Notes under the pieces: generated by a model
Seen by the model: only the letters and a program-made list of their open reading frames with translations
Told to the model about the DNA's origin: nothing
The model's database searches: none
Part shown: one piece after another, positions 24,424 through 33,412 of the stretch
Layout: each line of letters opens with the position of its first letter
Numbering within the stretch: the stretch's first letter is position 1
Assembly (NCBI GenBank): GCA_009782495.1
Contig: WRIX01000003.1
Span: forward strand, 1 to 49,671
Source: Treponema sp.
GTDB taxonomy: Bacteria > Spirochaetota > Spirochaetia > Treponematales > Breznakiellaceae
Direction: 5' to 3'
DNA length: 49,671 nucleotides
Translations under genes and position numbers: made by a program

Positions 24424-27135
24424 TTGACCAGCAGCGCAAGTCCAATGCTGGATCAGTACCGCCGGATTAAGCGGGAACACCAGAACAGTGTATTATTTTT
24501 CAGGCTGGGTGATTTTTATGAAATGTTTGCCGAAGATGCCCGTGAAATATCTTCGCTTCTTGGCCTGACGCTTACAAGCCGCAGCGGTATTCCAATGTGC
24601 GGAGTACCGTACCATGCAAGTCAAAATTACATCGCACGGCTTTTGGCGCTTGGGAAAAAAATTGCTGTATGCGAGCAGGTTTCGGAACCCGGCAAAACAA
24701 AACTCATGGAACGCCGGGTTGTTGAAATCATTACCCCCGGAACTACTGTTGATGAAGATTTCCTGGATAAAAGAAACGCCAATTACCTTTCATCCCTTGC
24801 CTCTAAAGGAGAAGTCCTTTCTTTTGCGTATATCGATCTGTCTACCGGTGATTTTTATGCAACTTCCTTTCCTATAAACAAAGGCTCTTTTTTTCTTGGA
24901 CTGGAACTTGAAAGGCTTGAAATCAGAGAAATTATTGCGGCTGAATCAATTTTAGAAGAAAACCCCGGCCTGACCCAACGGCTTCAGGGAAAGGCCAATC
25001 TTGTAATTAACCGTTGGGCGGACTGGCTTTTTGACAGTGAAAAATCCTTTGATCTTTTATGCAAGCAGTTTGGCACCGCCAATTTAAAAGCTTTTGGCCT
25101 GGAAAAAAATTCACCTGAAATTATTGCAGCCGGAGCGTTATTGGATTATCTTCGCGATACTGCAAAAAGCCTTATTCCCCATATTCGATCTATAAAGATA
25201 TACGGGGACAATGACTATATGGCGATGGATGAAGCGACCCAGTGTAATCTGGAATTGGTGCGAAATATCCGTGACGGATCTGAACAATATTCGCTGTTTC
25301 AGGTGTTGAATGAAACAAAAACAGCTATGGGTCAGAGATTATTAAAACGTCGTCTGCTCCATCCGCTTAAAAATAAAACTTTGATACAAAATCGTCTTGA
25401 ATTGGCAGAACGATTCTATCATGATCAGGATGAACTTGGAGCAATAAGATCGCTTCTTTCCGGGATTCCGGATTTGGAAAGACTTACTTCACGGCTTGCA
25501 ATGGACAAAGCCCACGGAAAAGATCTGGTTTCAATCATGAATGCCCTGGAGAGATTTCAGAATATTCAAAAAACAGTTTGGGATAAGACAACCGGTCTTT
25601 TTGAGTCGTCCGAAGCAGCATCATTTTGCAAAGAAGATTTCCTGGAACTTGCTTCGGTTATTTCTCTTCTCGGACAGGGACTGTGTGAAAATCCTTCTGT
25701 GCTTCTTTCCGAAGGAAATTTGATTCGGGAAGGTTATAATACAGACTTGGATAAACTTCATGCACTTAAAAAACATGGAAGGGCCATGCTGGAAGCCTAT
25801 CTTGAAGAAGAAAAAGGGAATACCGGGATTGCCAATTTAAAGCTAAGTTACAACAGATTAATCGGCTATTATTTTGAAGTTTTAAAAAAGGAACTTGCCA
25901 AGGTTCCGCCGTACTTTATCCGCCGTCAGGGTATTGCTTCCGGCGAACGGTTCAGCACCGAACGTTTGGCAGAACTGGAATCGGAAATTAACGGAGCTTC
26001 AGACCGGATTATTGAACTGGAAAAGCAACTCTTTCTTGGATTACGTGAAAAAACCAAGGCTCAGCTTGGACGAATTGCCTCTTCTGCAAAACTTGTTGCT
26101 GAATTGGACACATGCCAGTCTCTTGCCTGGGCTGCCACTATTCGCGGATGGGTACGGCCTGAACTTGAAGAAGAAATAAAAACAATTATTTGCGAAGGCC
26201 GCCATCCGGTGGTTGAGGCCCAGCTTCCAAAGAGTGAATTCATCCCCAATGATGTTCATTTGGAAAGGGAAGGGTTTTATTTTGCCCTTATTACGGGACC
26301 CAATATGGCCGGTAAATCAACGTATCTACGTCAGACGGCGCTTATTACCATTATGGCGCAGATTGGCAGCTTTGTACCTGCAAGCCATGCCTTCGTAGGA
26401 ATTACCGACCGAATCTACTGCCGTGTGGGCGCTTCGGACAACCTGGCCCGGGGAGAATCAACATTCCTTGTAGAAATGAACGAAACTGCCCATATACTTC
26501 ACACCGCAACAGAACACAGTCTTGTAATTATGGACGAGGTAGGCAGAGGTACGGGGACAATGGACGGCCTTGCAATAGCCTGGGCAATATGCGAAGACAT
26601 TTTAAACCGGATAAAGTGCAGGACCCTTTTCGCAACTCATTTTCATGAACTTGCACTGTTGGAACATCCCGGTCTTGTTAATCGTTCCATGGAAGTACTG
26701 GAACAAAACAACAAAATAATTTTTTTACGAAAGTTAAAAGAAGGTCCCGGCGCCGAATCGTACGGACTCTATGTGGCAGGTCTGGCAGGACTTCCTGCGG
26801 AGGTACTAAGAAGAGCCGGGAATATTCTGGAACTGATCAGGAAAAAAGACGGAGCTATGAAGACCTTCGGTCCGCAGGTGCAGAAAAGTAATAATAACTC
26901 ACCGGATAATCCCTATTATAGCGAAAAAAGTTCCACAGCCGAAAACTGTGTGGTAGAAGAATTATTTTCTCTGGACACAAATTCCATCACGCCGCTTGAT
27001 GCTCTGAATATGATAAATCGCTGGAAAGAACAAATTAACCAAAATACCATTGGGTATGTAAAAATGCAGCGTGCAGAGCCAAGACCAGCCAGGCAGCATG
27101 AAGATCCTTTAAACGAACCGTCTCTTTTTGATTAA
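24424..27135 (+). CDS. mutS: DNA mismatch repair protein MutS
   Basis: MutS recognises mismatches and recruits MutL. I take the TTG at 24424 as start because AGGAA lies 6 nt upstream and the family begins shortly before MLDQYRRIKREH; the longer frame from 24352 would run into skp. The 903-residue product has the mismatch-reading Phe-Tyr-Glu at 31-33 (GDFYEMF), connector, lever and clamp domains, Walker A GPNMAGKST at 625-633 and Walker B with DEVGRGT at 704-710. The C-terminal dimerisation stretch SITPLDALNMINRWKEQI follows. The end reads NEPSLFD, a degenerate form of the clamp-binding motif. It lies 22 bp behind skp, the order I recall from T. pallidum. Confidence 0.95.
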   Translation: MTSSASPMLDQYRRIKREHQNSVLFFRLGDFYEMFAEDAREISSLLGLTLTSRSGIPMCGVPYHASQNYIARLLALGKKIAVCEQVSEPGKTKLMERRVVEIITPGTTVDEDFLDKRNANYLSSLASKGEVLSFAYIDLSTGDFYATSFPINKGSFFLGLELERLEIREIIAAESILEENPGLTQRLQGKANLVINRWADWLFDSEKSFDLLCKQFGTANLKAFGLEKNSPEIIAAGALLDYLRDTAKSLIPHIRSIKIYGDNDYMAMDEATQCNLELVRNIRDGSEQYSLFQVLNETKTAMGQRLLKRRLLHPLKNKTLIQNRLELAERFYHDQDELGAIRSLLSGIPDLERLTSRLAMDKAHGKDLVSIMNALERFQNIQKTVWDKTTGLFESSEAASFCKEDFLELASVISLLGQGLCENPSVLLSEGNLIREGYNTDLDKLHALKKHGRAMLEAYLEEEKGNTGIANLKLSYNRLIGYYFEVLKKELAKVPPYFIRRQGIASGERFSTERLAELESEINGASDRIIELEKQLFLGLREKTKAQLGRIASSAKLVAELDTCQSLAWAATIRGWVRPELEEEIKTIICEGRHPVVEAQLPKSEFIPNDVHLEREGFYFALITGPNMAGKSTYLRQTALITIMAQIGSFVPASHAFVGITDRIYCRVGASDNLARGESTFLVEMNETAHILHTATEHSLVIMDEVGRGTGTMDGLAIAWAICEDILNRIKCRTLFATHFHELALLEHPGLVNRSMEVLEQNNKIIFLRKLKEGPGAESYGLYVAGLAGLPAEVLRRAGNILELIRKKDGAMKTFGPQVQKSNNNSPDNPYYSEKSSTAENCVVEELFSLDTNSITPLDALNMINRWKEQINQNTIGYVKMQRAEPRPARQHEDPLNEPSLFD

Positions 27136-27201
27136 GAACAACCCTGTTTTTACTGCTCCAGCCCTTCCAAAAATGTACTGAAGCTGGTATATTAAGGCTG
27201 T

Positions 27202-27987
27202 ATGGACAGTCCAGTCGTATATTCTGGCAGTGCAACAGAATTTAAGGAATCTGCAACCGGCCGGAGCATCAAGGTTAAGGAATTTGAAGGCCCTCTGGAT
27301 CTGCTCCTGTTTCTGGTTAAAAAAAACGAAGTAAATATCTATGATATACCCATTGCAGAAATTACAGAACAATATATAGCCTATCTGAAATATGTTACCG
27401 AGCTGGATTTGGATGACATTACCGAATTTCATGCACTTGCGGCGGCTTTGTTGTATATCAAAAGCCGTATGCTCCTTCCGGTGGAAATTGATCTGGACGA
27501 AATTGAAGATCCCCGTCAGGAATTGGTAGAAACCCTGATCGAATACCAAAAATACAAAAAGCTAACCGGGCTGATGGAAGAGCGGAGCAGGGAAGCGGAA
27601 TGGGTAATTGAACGGAAAAAACTTCAGCGGCCTCTGCCTTTTAAAGAAAATGAACTTTGGGAAGAACTGGATGTTTGGGAACTGGTAAAAACCTTTTCTG
27701 CATTGATGAACGGCATTCAGGGCGGACAGACCCTTATTGATCTTTATGAAGAAGTGTCAATCAATGAAAAGATTACCCTTCTGTCGGAATTGATGGAGAC
27801 CCGTGGAGAATGCAGTTTTACCGACCTTATTGCAAGAAAAGGATCTCTTATGGAGATTATTTGCGCTTTTTTGGCTTTATTGGATGCGGTAAAAGCCGGA
27901 ATGGCAACAGTGTACCAAAACCGAATGTTTGGCGACATTATGATTCGTAGAATAAGAAAAGACGAGGACAATATAAACAATGGCTGA
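27202..27987 (+). CDS. scpA: segregation and condensation protein A
   Basis: ScpA is the kleisin that bridges the SMC dimer and binds ScpB, shaping and segregating the nucleoid. The 261-residue product has the family start IKVKEFEGPLDLLLFLVKKN (about 22-41), then NIYDIPIAEITEQYIAYL and ALLYIKSRMLLPVE. The C-terminal winged helix is ECSFTDLIARKGSLMEIICAFLALLDAVKAG, given here as positions about 203-233. About 20 residues precede the conserved start. AAGG lies before the ATG. It overlaps scpB by 8 bp. Confidence 0.95.
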   Translation: MDSPVVYSGSATEFKESATGRSIKVKEFEGPLDLLLFLVKKNEVNIYDIPIAEITEQYIAYLKYVTELDLDDITEFHALAAALLYIKSRMLLPVEIDLDEIEDPRQELVETLIEYQKYKKLTGLMEERSREAEWVIERKKLQRPLPFKENELWEELDVWELVKTFSALMNGIQGGQTLIDLYEEVSINEKITLLSELMETRGECSFTDLIARKGSLMEIICAFLALLDAVKAGMATVYQNRMFGDIMIRRIRKDEDNINNG

Positions 27988-28558
27988 AAAAAACGATTCA
28001 AAACAGGAAAAAAAATTAATTCAAAAAAAAGAAACAGCCCTCATCGAAGCAATACTTTATCTGGAAACAGATCCATTGGATTTTAATACCCTTGCCCGTA
28101 TTTCCGGTCTTTCCAGGGATGCGGTTAAAAAAGCGGTAGAAAAACTGGAAGAAAAGTACAGCCTGGAAGATTCCGGAGTCGAGCTTTCCCGTATTGGCGG
28201 CGGGATTATGCTGTCGGCCAAACTGGAATATTGGGATACGCTAAAACCGTACTACGGCAAAAAAAATGAAATTCGGTTTTCCAGGGCTACATTGGAAACA
28301 TTGTCTATCATTGCCTATTCACAGCCGGTTACCCGCAGTGAAATTGAGTCCATACGGGGAGTTCAGGCTGTAGACTCGGTAATACGTCTTCTGCTGGAAA
28401 AATCCCTTATTCGGGAAGTCGGAAAAAAAGACATACCGGGTAAACCGGCTCAGTACGGTACTACCAGGGAATTCCTTCGTTTTTTCAGATTGGAAAGTAT
28501 TGCTGATTTGCCAAAACTCAACGAAAGTGAGGCTGCCCGCTTTGAACTTGAAAACTGA
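27980..28558 (+). CDS. scpB: segregation and condensation protein B
   Basis: ScpB dimers bind ScpA in the SMC condensin complex. The 192-residue product carries two winged-helix domains: ALIEAILYLETDPLDFNTLA with GLSRDAVKKAVEKLEEKY, and LSIIAYSQPVTRSEIESIRG with VDSVIRLLLEKSLIREVG. GKPAQYGTTREFLRFF is the conserved end. Length fits the family. The start overlaps scpA by 8 bp and the rRNA pseudouridine synthase gene begins one base after its stop. That scpA-scpB-rluB order is common in bacteria. Confidence 0.95.
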   Translation: MAEKNDSKQEKKLIQKKETALIEAILYLETDPLDFNTLARISGLSRDAVKKAVEKLEEKYSLEDSGVELSRIGGGIMLSAKLEYWDTLKPYYGKKNEIRFSRATLETLSIIAYSQPVTRSEIESIRGVQAVDSVIRLLLEKSLIREVGKKDIPGKPAQYGTTREFLRFFRLESIADLPKLNESEAARFELEN

Positions 28559-28559
28559 A

Positions 28560-29306
28560 ATGGGAGATAGTACTGTCTTTCCCATCAGACTTCAGGTTTA
28601 TCTGGCCCACGCAGGTATTGCGTCACGGCGGGCATCAGAAGAACTTATTCGGGCCGGACGGGTAACAGTTAATGGTCTTTCCGTTTCTGTTTTGGGAACC
28701 AAAGTACAGGAAGGAGATATAGTTTGCTTTGATGGAAAAAAAGTTTTGCCGGAAAAACTTTTTCACTACCTGGTCTTAAATAAACCTCCGGGTTTTCTGT
28801 GCAGTTCATATGATCCGCAAGGAAGGCCCCTTGCACTGGAGCTTTTGCCAAAAACCATAACCGAGCGGCTTTACAATATAGGGCGTCTTGATTATTTTTC
28901 TTCGGGCCTTGTTTTTTTTACCAATGACGGTGATTTTGCGGCAAAACTCAGTCATCCGAGTTCAAATATAGAAAAAGAATACCTTGTTGAATCTACAGTG
29001 CCCATTCCTGATACTGCTGTAGAAGATTTTCTTTCAGGTATAACTATTGAAGGAGTGCGGTACAAAGCTTTGCGTGTTATACGCATTGAACGGAAAAGCC
29101 TTCGTATTGTTTTAATTGAAGGAAAAAACCGGGAAATTAGAAAGGTGTTTTCTTATTTTCATTTACATCCTGCTCTGATTCGCCGTATTCGTATAGGGAA
29201 TGTGGTGCTTGGAGATTTACCTGAAGGAAAAACCAGACCGCTTTCTGCAGAAGAAATTATCGTTTTATACGGACACCGGAAAAAAGTCCGTGAACCGGTA
29301 ATCTGA
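28560..29306 (+). CDS. rluB: RsuA/RluB-family rRNA pseudouridine synthase
   Basis: This family converts a uridine of ribosomal RNA to pseudouridine, in RluB at position 2605 of 23S rRNA. From the ATG at 28560 the product has 248 residues: an N-terminal S4 RNA-binding domain (LQVYLAHAGIASRRASEEL to about residue 60), then the catalytic domain with GRLDYFSSGLVFFTNDGD. Asp111 is the catalytic aspartate. KNREIRKVFSYFHLHPALIRR completes the family pattern. The frame is open to 28500, but that would overlap scpB. RluB is favoured over RsuA by the scpAB context. Target specificity cannot be read from the sequence. Confidence 0.88.
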   Translation: MGDSTVFPIRLQVYLAHAGIASRRASEELIRAGRVTVNGLSVSVLGTKVQEGDIVCFDGKKVLPEKLFHYLVLNKPPGFLCSSYDPQGRPLALELLPKTITERLYNIGRLDYFSSGLVFFTNDGDFAAKLSHPSSNIEKEYLVESTVPIPDTAVEDFLSGITIEGVRYKALRVIRIERKSLRIVLIEGKNREIRKVFSYFHLHPALIRRIRIGNVVLGDLPEGKTRPLSAEEIIVLYGHRKKVREPVI

Positions 29307-29346
29307 TAGTTGTGCAGCATGACCAATGGCTGGAAAGGAGTAACAA

Positions 29347-29997
29347 ATGGTAATTGCAATTGACGGTCCGGCAGGCACCGGTAAAAGTACCATTGCAATG
29401 ATGCTGGCAGAAAAACTGCAGGGAAAAGATAATAAACCATTTACCTATATCAATTCGGGAAACCTTTACAGGGCAATAACATTGGGCTGCCTCAGGATGG
29501 GTATAGACTGTTCTGATCACGAAAAAGTGCTGGAATATGCCAGGAGCGCCCTTCTTGAATACCGGGAAGGCAGTCTGCATTTAGGAGAGGAAATGATTGA
29601 AGATCTTCTCCATAGTGATGAAATCGACAGGTATGTTTCACCTGTTTCTGCTGTAGTACCTGTTCGTCATGTGGTAAATGATCTTGTCCGGAAAATCGCT
29701 GCAGGTCTGAATGCGGTGGTGGAGGGGAGAGATATGACTACTGTAGTATTCCCCAATGCCGAATATCGTTTTTATTTGGATGCATCTATCAAAGAAAGGG
29801 CAAAACGCCGCCATACACAGGGAGTTTCCAGGCTCAGTTTGGAAGAAACAGAAAAAGCTATCGAAGAACGTGATTCTATAGACAGAAACAAACCGGAAGG
29901 AAGTCTCTATATTGGCGAAGATGTTATTTATATGGACACATCGGGCTTGACCTTAAATCAAGTTTATGCCACATTACTAGAGAGAATACAGTTGTAA
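29347..29997 (+). CDS. cmk: cytidylate kinase
   Basis: Cmk phosphorylates CMP and dCMP with ATP. The 216-residue product begins MVIAIDGPAGTGKST, with the P-loop at residues 7-15, then YINSGNLYRAITLGCLRMG. AGLNAVVEGRDMTTVVFPNA is the CMP-binding region, and RAKRRHTQGVSR and ERDSIDRNKPEG complete the family signatures. AAGGAG lies 7 nt before the ATG. The rpsA gene follows directly, an order conserved in many bacteria. In T. pallidum I recall the two genes as fused; here a stop codon and a ribosome binding site separate them. Confidence 0.95.
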   Translation: MVIAIDGPAGTGKSTIAMMLAEKLQGKDNKPFTYINSGNLYRAITLGCLRMGIDCSDHEKVLEYARSALLEYREGSLHLGEEMIEDLLHSDEIDRYVSPVSAVVPVRHVVNDLVRKIAAGLNAVVEGRDMTTVVFPNAEYRFYLDASIKERAKRRHTQGVSRLSLEETEKAIEERDSIDRNKPEGSLYIGEDVIYMDTSGLTLNQVYATLLERIQL

Positions 29998-30008
29998 GGA
30001 TGAAGCAG

Positions 30009-31835
30009 ATGGAAGTGGATACGGACACTAATTCCGGCGATGTTCAATCACAATTACAGGAAGAATATTTAAAATCACTTGAACAGCTTGAAGAAGGCCA
30101 GTTAATAGACGGCCGTGTTATTCAGGTTACCCAGGAACAGGTCTTTATTGACGTTGGGTACAAGTCGGAGGGAAAGATCCCTATTTCTGAATTTTCCGAT
30201 ATTCCGGAAATTGGAGATACGGTTTCGGTAATACTTGTCAGCAAGGAAAACAAACACGGCGAAGTGATTGTTTCCAAGCAGAAGGCAGATGTTAAACTCT
30301 TTTGGAAGAATCTCCGGCAGGCTTTTCAGGATCATACTCCGGTGGAAGGAATCATAGAAAAGCAGGTTAAGGGGGGCTTTGATGTTAATCTTGGCGCCCA
30401 GGTTCATGCTTTTTTACCCATAAGCCAATCCTCTACACAAAAAGTGGAAAAACCGGAAAATCTTATCGGTCTGAAAGCCAAAATGCTTGTAGAACGAATT
30501 TATTCCGACGGTAAGGTTAATATTGTTGTAAACCGCCGTAAATGTATGGAAGAAGAAGTCAGCCAAAAACAAAAGGATTTTTTTGATAACACTTCGATAG
30601 GCGACGAAATTAACGGAGTTGTCAAAAGCTTTACTTCATTCGGCGCTTTTATTGATTTGGGGGGCTTTGACGGGTTGCTCCATATAAATGACATGAGCTG
30701 GGGGCATGTTGCCAGACCCAAAGATTTTGTAAAGAAAGGCCAGGAAATAAAGGTTAAGGTTATACGTATTGATCCGGAAGAAAGACGAATAAACCTTTCG
30801 CTTAAGCATTTTACCGATGATCCCTGGGTTCACTTTGAGGATAAATACCAGATTAACAGCATCGTAAAAGGCCGGGTTACAAAGCTTGCCGAATTCGGCG
30901 CTTTTATTGAACTGGAAGAAGGAATCGAAGGGCTTGCTCATATCTCTGAGTTTTCATGGGTAAAGAAAATACAGTCTCCGGGTGAGCTCCTTTCCATTGG
31001 GGACGAAGTGGAATGTATGATACTTGGCTATGATCTCCAGGCGGGACGGGTATCACTCGGACTCAAACAGGTTAATGCAAATCCCTGGGCTACAATTCAG
31101 GAAAAATATCCTGTTGGAACAAGGCTTACCCGCAAGGTTGCAAAAATTACCAATGCAGGAGCCTTTATAGAGCTGGAAGAGGGGATTGACGGCTTTCTTC
31201 ATGGAGACGATATTTCCTGGACCAAGAAAATTAAGCATCCCGGCAGCGAGCTTTCTCTCGGTCAGGAACTGGAAGTAATGGTAATTGCAATAGATCGCAA
31301 TAACCGGAACATAAAACTGGGGATCAAGCAGCTTACCGAAGATCCCTGGCAGAACTTTGCCGCAGCATACAAACCGGGATCCCAGGTAGAAGGAGAAATA
31401 TCCTCAGTAACTGATTTTGGTGTATTTGTAAAGGTACCTGGCGGAATAGAAGGGCTTATCCATAAATCCAATCTGAGTGAAAACAGGGAAGAGAGTCCCG
31501 AAGATGCCTTAAAACGCTGCCACGCGGGAGATAAAATAACTGCTGTGGTACTGGAATTGCAGCCTGAAAAGCAAAAAGCTTCTTTTTCCATTCGCGATTA
31601 CAGAAAAAAAGTACAGCGGGATGAGATTTCCCGCTATATGGCGGAAGAAGAGTCCGGCGATTCCACATTTACCCTGGGAGACATCTTAAAATCCAAAGGG
31701 GCAGCTAATGATGCTGAAACCGGCAAGGAGGCAGTAACCGGCAAGGAAACCGGCGCAGAGCGGAAAGCGGAAGAAACAGCCGCCTTAAAGGAAAATCCGC
31801 CTCAACCTGATAACGGATCCGGTGTTGCTTCTTAA
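30009..31835 (+). CDS. rpsA: ribosomal protein S1
   Basis: S1 binds mRNA on the small ribosomal subunit and aids initiation. The frame opens with ATG at 30000, but AAGGA at 29996-30000 is placed 8 nt before the ATG at 30009, so I choose the latter (608 residues). Six S1 domains follow one another: GQLIDGRVIQVTQEQVFIDV, then VEGIIEKQVKGGFDVNLG, INGVVKSFTSFGAFIDLGG, VKGRVTKLAEFGAFIELEEG, LTRKVAKITNAGAFIELEEG and VEGEISSVTDFGVFVKVPGG. The tail after about residue 545 is rich in Glu, Ala and Lys and likely disordered, with short EAVTGKETGA-like repeats. The gene follows cmk. A strong inverted repeat lies behind it. Confidence 0.95.
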   Translation: MEVDTDTNSGDVQSQLQEEYLKSLEQLEEGQLIDGRVIQVTQEQVFIDVGYKSEGKIPISEFSDIPEIGDTVSVILVSKENKHGEVIVSKQKADVKLFWKNLRQAFQDHTPVEGIIEKQVKGGFDVNLGAQVHAFLPISQSSTQKVEKPENLIGLKAKMLVERIYSDGKVNIVVNRRKCMEEEVSQKQKDFFDNTSIGDEINGVVKSFTSFGAFIDLGGFDGLLHINDMSWGHVARPKDFVKKGQEIKVKVIRIDPEERRINLSLKHFTDDPWVHFEDKYQINSIVKGRVTKLAEFGAFIELEEGIEGLAHISEFSWVKKIQSPGELLSIGDEVECMILGYDLQAGRVSLGLKQVNANPWATIQEKYPVGTRLTRKVAKITNAGAFIELEEGIDGFLHGDDISWTKKIKHPGSELSLGQELEVMVIAIDRNNRNIKLGIKQLTEDPWQNFAAAYKPGSQVEGEISSVTDFGVFVKVPGGIEGLIHKSNLSENREESPEDALKRCHAGDKITAVVLELQPEKQKASFSIRDYRKKVQRDEISRYMAEEESGDSTFTLGDILKSKGAANDAETGKEAVTGKETGAERKAEETAALKENPPQPDNGSGVAS

Positions 31836-31841
31836 TAGGAG

Positions 31842-31886
31842 GGCCTGACCACATAGCCATTTTAGCAAAAATCATGTGGTCAGGCC
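31842..31886. repeat. 13-bp inverted repeat, relative of the RNase P insert repeats
   Basis: GGCCTGACCACAT (31842-31854) and ATGTGGTCAGGCC (31874-31886) are perfect reverse complements around a 19-nt loop that can itself pair partly (ATTTT with AAAAT). It starts 7 bp after the rpsA stop and ends 12 bp before the sigma-54 activator gene. No T-tract follows. It may end or slow transcription. Its CCTGACCAC core is shared with the two inverted repeats inside the RNase P RNA gene. Confidence 0.75.
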
Positions 31887-31898
31887 AAACCGCATTGT

Positions 31899-33410
31899 AT
31901 GCTGTCAAAAATTGATGCAAAAAGATTTAATACTCTAATAGAAATAAATTCCCTGATTAATTCAAATAACACCGATGTTCATTCTTTGTTATCCCAGATA
32001 CTCGATTCAGCCACTAAATTTTGTAAAAGCGAGGCTTCCAGCCTGATACTGATTAATAAGGAAACACAGGAACTGCATTTTGAAGCAACTACAGGATCGA
32101 AAGGAACGGAAGCGGCGAAGTATACCGTTGAATTAAATGAGGGGTTTGCCGGTTGGGTAGCAACTCACAATAAATCACTCATTGTAAACGATGTAGAAAA
32201 CGATGAACGGCGTTCAAAAAAAATACAAAATATAATCGGTTTTTCGTCCAAGACAATAATAGCCGCTCCCATGCGTATCCAGGATGAATGTATTGGTGTT
32301 ATAGAGATGCTTAACAAAAAAGGTAATACCAATTTTTCCCAGGACGATCTTGAATGGCTTCAAATTTTTGCAAATATGGCCGCTTTGGCGGTAAGAAATA
32401 CCCAAAATTTTCAAAAAGTAACAGGTGAAATCAACCAGCTTCAGGAAGAACTCTTCCGCAAAAAAGGGTATCATACACTTGTTGCAAAAAGTCCATTAAT
32501 TCTGGAAAAACTTGATATCATTCAGCGGGTGGCGCAGACCGATTCTTCGGTATTAATTCTTGGTGAAAGCGGTGTAGGAAAGGAGCTTTTTGCGGAACGA
32601 ATTCATTTCCTGAGTGCCCGCAGTGCAGAGCCCTTTGTCAGAATTAACTGTGCTGCCCTGCCGGAAAATCTTCTGGAAAGCGAACTCTTTGGTCATGTTA
32701 AAGGGGCTTTTACCAGCGCAATTCAAAACCGTCCGGGCCGTTTTGAATTTGCCAATGGAGGAACGGTATTTCTTGACGAAATCGGAGATATGCCTCTTTC
32801 TCTTCAGGCAAAGCTTCTTAGGGTACTTCAGGAAAAAAGCTTTGAAAAAGTCGGCTCAGATGTTTCTCAGACTGTAGACGTGCGTATTCTGGCGGCTACC
32901 AATCGTGATATTGAAGCAATGGTAGAAAAAGGAGAGTTTCGCAGCGACCTCTACTACCGGATTAATGTATTGCCCATTTATATCCCCCCGCTCAGGCAGC
33001 GGGCCGAAGATATTCCCGAATTGGCTCAATACTTCCTGAAAAAATACCAGGATGAAACAAAAAAGCAATTTAACGGCTTTTCCGGCGAGGCGATGGAATT
33101 TTTGCTTTCTTATACCTGGCCGGGGAATGTCCGTGAATTGGAGAATGTTATTGAGAGGGCATGTGTTATAAGCAAGGGGAATATAATCCAAAAAGACGAT
33201 CTGTTTATGCGGACAGCTTCGGCAATGGTTGACGGGAACGGGGAGGGTAGCCGTAATCTGAAAAATGCGGTAAATAATTTTAAGGTGCATTTTATACAAA
33301 AAGTATTGGAAGAAAACAATTGGAACCAAACCGAAGCGGCAAAAGTTTTGGATATTCAACGGACATATCTTTCCAGACTTATCAAAGAATTGTCCATCAA
33401 GGAGCATTGA
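31899..33410 (+). CDS. GAF-domain sigma-54-dependent transcriptional activator
   Basis: Such activators use ATP to open promoters held by sigma-54 RNA polymerase. The 503-residue product has an N-terminal GAF sensor domain (about 10-170; LNEGFAGWVATHNKSLIVND) and a short coiled linker. The AAA+ domain has Walker A GESGVGKE at 222-229, ESELFGHVKGAFTSA at 260-274, Walker B GGTVFLDEIGD at 287-297 and FRSDLYYRINVLPI as the R-finger region. A C-terminal Fis-type helix-turn-helix follows (WNQTEAAKVLDIQRTYLSRL). The sigma-54 contact loop reads GAFTSA instead of GAFTGA. There is no receiver domain, so it is controlled by a ligand or partner and not by phosphorylation; this is inference. The TPR gene follows after 2 bp. 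Confidence 0.93.
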   Translation: MLSKIDAKRFNTLIEINSLINSNNTDVHSLLSQILDSATKFCKSEASSLILINKETQELHFEATTGSKGTEAAKYTVELNEGFAGWVATHNKSLIVNDVENDERRSKKIQNIIGFSSKTIIAAPMRIQDECIGVIEMLNKKGNTNFSQDDLEWLQIFANMAALAVRNTQNFQKVTGEINQLQEELFRKKGYHTLVAKSPLILEKLDIIQRVAQTDSSVLILGESGVGKELFAERIHFLSARSAEPFVRINCAALPENLLESELFGHVKGAFTSAIQNRPGRFEFANGGTVFLDEIGDMPLSLQAKLLRVLQEKSFEKVGSDVSQTVDVRILAATNRDIEAMVEKGEFRSDLYYRINVLPIYIPPLRQRAEDIPELAQYFLKKYQDETKKQFNGFSGEAMEFLLSYTWPGNVRELENVIERACVISKGNIIQKDDLFMRTASAMVDGNGEGSRNLKNAVNNFKVHFIQKVLEENNWNQTEAAKVLDIQRTYLSRLIKELSIKEH

Positions 33411-33412
33411 AC

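Noticed and set aside
32856-33407. Open frame of 183 codons antisense to the sigma-54 activator
   Set aside because: It is embedded in the AAA+ and Fis domains of a real gene and shows no ribosome binding site or motif.
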